Below are positions 62,110 through 64,000 of a stretch of DNA of 64,000 nt, one piece after another. The stretch comes from JAFNGF01 sp964567045. GTDB taxonomy: Bacteria; Planctomycetota; Phycisphaerae; Sedimentisphaerales; Anaerobacaceae. Each line of letters begins with the position of its first letter. Position 1 is the first letter of the stretch. The position numbers and the translations under genes are program-made. The stretch lies in contig CAZMLE010000007.1 of NCBI GenBank assembly GCA_964567045.1, forward strand, positions 39,013 through 103,012. Reading direction: 5' to 3'. Below the pieces are notes generated by a model that was given only the letters and a program-made list of their open reading frames with translations, was not told the origin of the DNA and did no database searches.

Positions 62110-62781
62110 TTATTGCTCTGAAAAATCAAGAGGAAGCGTCCGTCTCTTACTTTTTTTCGGCTGCACCACTTCGGTTTTCGCAGCATCCGGTTTAGGCGGG
62201 GGAGTCAACTCGGCCTGTTCAGCGGTTTTGAGCGTAGCTCGTTCTTTGGCTTGCTGCAGCAGACGGCCGATAGCTGCACGGGTGATGCGTTTGTTGTCGC
62301 CAGCCGCCACTACGCCGTTGACCGAGTCGCACCACCAGGCGACGTAGGGAACGCTGGTCTGCTCGACGGCGTTTCTCAGGTCGATGTCTTGGGCAAAGTC
62401 AGCCTGAGAGAGCGGACTGACCAAGATAACAAGGGCGAGAAAACTCCAGATGAGCAATCCTGCCAGGAAACCGAGCAGGCCGCTGCCAACATTGTCGAGT
62501 GGCCGGGGAAACCAGACGCTGAACCGGCCGGTGAGAAAGCTATATGATACGCCATGCAGGATAAGAAATGCCCCCGCTGCCACGGTTATCAAGGTCAAGG
62601 CATTGCCATAAGAGGTATCGCCGGCAGCAGGAACCATAGTAGTAATCGCCGGCGTCAGAAAGACGCTCAGATAAATAGAGATGACTATATTGAAGAGCAT
62701 AGTCCAGGTCTCATAGAAGCCGATCTTGACGGCCAGCCAAGCGAAAAATGCCGCAGCCAATATGCCTGCCCAAAAGACCAT
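62110..62781 (-). CDS. CvpA-family membrane protein
   Basis: The 223-residue product has four membrane helices in the first ~140 residues (WAGILAAAFFAWLAVKIGFY; MLFNIVISIYLSVFLTPAI; NALTLITVAAGAFLILHGVSYSF; GLLGFLAGLLIWSFLALVIL) and a charged cytoplasmic tail rich in Lys and Pro. This is the CvpA/colicin V production layout; role uncertain, perhaps cell-envelope or secretion linked. It starts five bases after the stop of the secretion ATPase gene, so the two are likely one transcript. Confidence 0.75.
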   Translation of the reverse strand: MVFWAGILAAAFFAWLAVKIGFYETWTMLFNIVISIYLSVFLTPAITTMVPAAGDTSYGNALTLITVAAGAFLILHGVSYSFLTGRFSVWFPRPLDNVGSGLLGFLAGLLIWSFLALVILVSPLSQADFAQDIDLRNAVEQTSVPYVAWWCDSVNGVVAAGDNKRITRAAIGRLLQQAKERATLKTAEQAELTPPPKPDAAKTEVVQPKKSKRRTLPLDFSEQ

Positions 62782-62786
62782 AAGAT

Positions 62787-64000
62787 TTAACCCACCACTC
62801 TTTTTAGCTCTTCGAGACTTGTTACTCCCAGAGCCACCTTTTTTAGCCCTTCTTTCCGCAGGTTGGTTCTATCTTTTCTTCTGCCCTCAGTTCTAAGCTG
62901 GCGCAGCAGTCCTTCGTTACTGGCAATGTCCGCCCTGATTTCGTCGGTTAGAACCAGGATATCGCAGATAGCGGTCCTTCCGTAGTAGCCGGTCCCGCCG
63001 CAGTGTTTGCAGCCAACAGCCTTAAACATGTGTGAGTAATCTATGTGTTTGTCTTCAAATTCTTCGATTAAGCCTCTGGTCAGCTTCGCGGGCTTCTTAC
63101 AGCGATTGCAAAGTACGCGGAGCAGTCGTTGTGAGACCAGCGTACTCAGGCCGGACGATAGAAGGATCGGCGATATGCCCAGATCAAGCAGTCTAATCAA
63201 GGCGCCGGCGTTGCTGTCACAGTGTATCGTAGCCAAGACGAGATGGCCGGTCTGAGACGCCCGAAGCGCGATCTCAGCGGTTTCTTCGTCGCGTATTTCG
63301 CCGACGCAGATGACGTCCGGGTCCTGCCTGAGAATACTGCGCAGGGCCTTTGCAAAAGTGATGTCGGCTTTGGGATTGATTTCGATCTGGCTGGCCTCCG
63401 GCAGGACAGATTCTATAGGGTCTTCCACGGTGATCACGTTTCGGGTAAATCGTTCGATAGCATTGAGCGCAGCGTACATTGTGGTAGTTTTACCGCTGCC
63501 GGTCGGGCCGCACATCAGCACCATACCGGAGGGTTTGCCTATTGCGGACTTGATGATTGACAGTTGCTTGTCGGTGAATCCTATTTCGGCCAGAGTAAAG
63601 GTGCCGGCATTTTGATTGAGCACCCGTATGGACAGCTTTTCGCCGTTAAGGACACCGGCGCTCGCCACTCGAAACGAAGAGGCAGCCTGGCCCTTTTTTG
63701 CGATAAAGGCGCCATCCTGAGGCCTCCTTTTCTCGGCAATGTCCATGCCGGATACAGCTTTGATGCTATTCACGACTGCGTGGCAAGTGTCGGATTTTAG
63801 TTTCCTCACGGTTCTCAGCACTCCATCGATGCGAAGCCTGATCGTGTAGGCCGCTTCGTCCTTTGGGTCGATCAGAATGTCACTTGCCCGCTGCTGGAGC
63901 GCATCGCCAATAATCTGTTCGGTCAGCTCAAGGATTTGACTGCGTTGTGCCTTCTTGGAGCTGTGACCATATATCTCATCAATGGTTCTGCCCGACGAAT
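62787..64000 (-). CDS. Type II secretion/type IV pilus ATPase, GspE/PilB family (5' partial)
   Basis: The frame runs off the right edge, so the N-terminus is missing. Visible parts are Walker A (MCGPTGSGKTTTMYAAL), the Asp box (TVEDPIESVLPE), Walker B (ICVGEIRDEETAEIALRASQTGHLVLATIHCD), and a tetra-Cys zinc motif (CNRCKK...CKHCGGTGYYGR). It is a hexameric ATPase that powers assembly of a pseudopilus or pilus. Upstream residues before the GTG-type start at 63821 are also coding (RASDILIDPKDEAAYTIRLRIDG), so 63821 is not the true start. Confidence 0.92.
   Translation of the reverse strand, partial: SSGRTIDEIYGHSSKKAQRSQILELTEQIIGDALQQRASDILIDPKDEAAYTIRLRIDGVLRTVRKLKSDTCHAVVNSIKAVSGMDIAEKRRPQDGAFIAKKGQAASSFRVASAGVLNGEKLSIRVLNQNAGTFTLAEIGFTDKQLSIIKSAIGKPSGMVLMCGPTGSGKTTTMYAALNAIERFTRNVITVEDPIESVLPEASQIEINPKADITFAKALRSILRQDPDVICVGEIRDEETAEIALRASQTGHLVLATIHCDSNAGALIRLLDLGISPILLSSGLSTLVSQRLLRVLCNRCKKPAKLTRGLIEEFEDKHIDYSHMFKAVGCKHCGGTGYYGRTAICDILVLTDEIRADIASNEGLLRQLRTEGRRKDRTNLRKEGLKKVALGVTSLEELKRVVG

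Noticed and set aside
1..64000. CRISPR arrays, tRNA genes, transposases
   Set aside because: No repeat-spacer pattern, cloverleaf-type consensus or transposase motif was seen by eye; a tRNAscan and an IS search would be decisive.

Overview
The window looks like a chromosome segment of a planctomycete, most likely an anaerobic, Phycisphaerae-type lineage. This is inferred from gene content, not from a phylogeny. The signs are a PEP-CTERM-like tail at the left edge, planctomycete-style dockerin C-termini (17.1, 47.4 and 61.8 kb), a HYExAFE-family protein, GLUG repeats, two anSME-type radical SAM enzymes, many Tat-exported TIM-barrel proteins, and short dispersed intergenic repeats that sometimes invade coding regions. 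No tRNA, intact rRNA, CRISPR array or transposase was recognised.

Layout. 0-2.6 kb: PEP-CTERM tail, decayed repeats, a Tat-exported aldo/keto reductase and a gene-poor stretch. 2.6-7.3 kb (minus): two histidine kinases with closely similar kinase cores plus one NarL-type regulator. 7.5-16.8 kb (minus): cupin, then the gatC/gatA/gatB amidotransferase genes, interleaved with a giant Ser/Thr kinase, an esterase lipoprotein, a GxxExxY gene and an AbiU2/HEPN-like gene, and headed by rpmB. 17.1-18.8 kb: a tandem pair of secreted proteins, the second truncated. 18.9-25.6 kb (plus): a G+C-richer block of ECF sigma factor, small membrane protein, CpxP-like protein and a MacA-MacB-TolC type efflux system. 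Its last gene runs into about 90 bp of 16S rRNA sequence. 25.8-33.5 kb (minus): BSP peptidase, LOG-like protein, endonuclease III, DsbD-like protein, FtsH, an LptE-like lipoprotein and a BamD-like protein. 33.7-45.1 kb: paired Tat TIM-barrel paralogues around DUF481, mscL and an AsmA-like gene, then hisS, an esterase, a HYExAFE protein, a Dabb lipoprotein, rsmD and a CCA-adding-type enzyme. 45.3-53 kb: accessory genes including tandem radical SAM maturases and a HEAT-repeat protein. 53.2-54.5 kb: a compact TIR / small protein / PIN operon with its own promoter and terminator. 54.6-60 kb: a four-gene sugar-type operon (AGE epimerase, deoxyhypusine-synthase-like, UroD-like, PfkB-HAD). 60.1-64 kb: GLUG/dockerin protein, CvpA-like protein and a type II secretion/pilus ATPase cut by the window edge.

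The most notable points are: (i) the 16S rRNA fragment that supplies the stop codon of the outer-membrane efflux gene, at the end of a block whose left edge is also a broken-gene junction; (ii) two accessory genes set inside the gat cluster between copies of one short repeat that carries the stop codons of neighbouring genes; (iii) the TIR-small protein-PIN operon; (iv) the epimerase/DHS-like/UroD-like/kinase-phosphatase operon; (v) palindromic and 7-bp tandem repeats translated in frame inside housekeeping genes.
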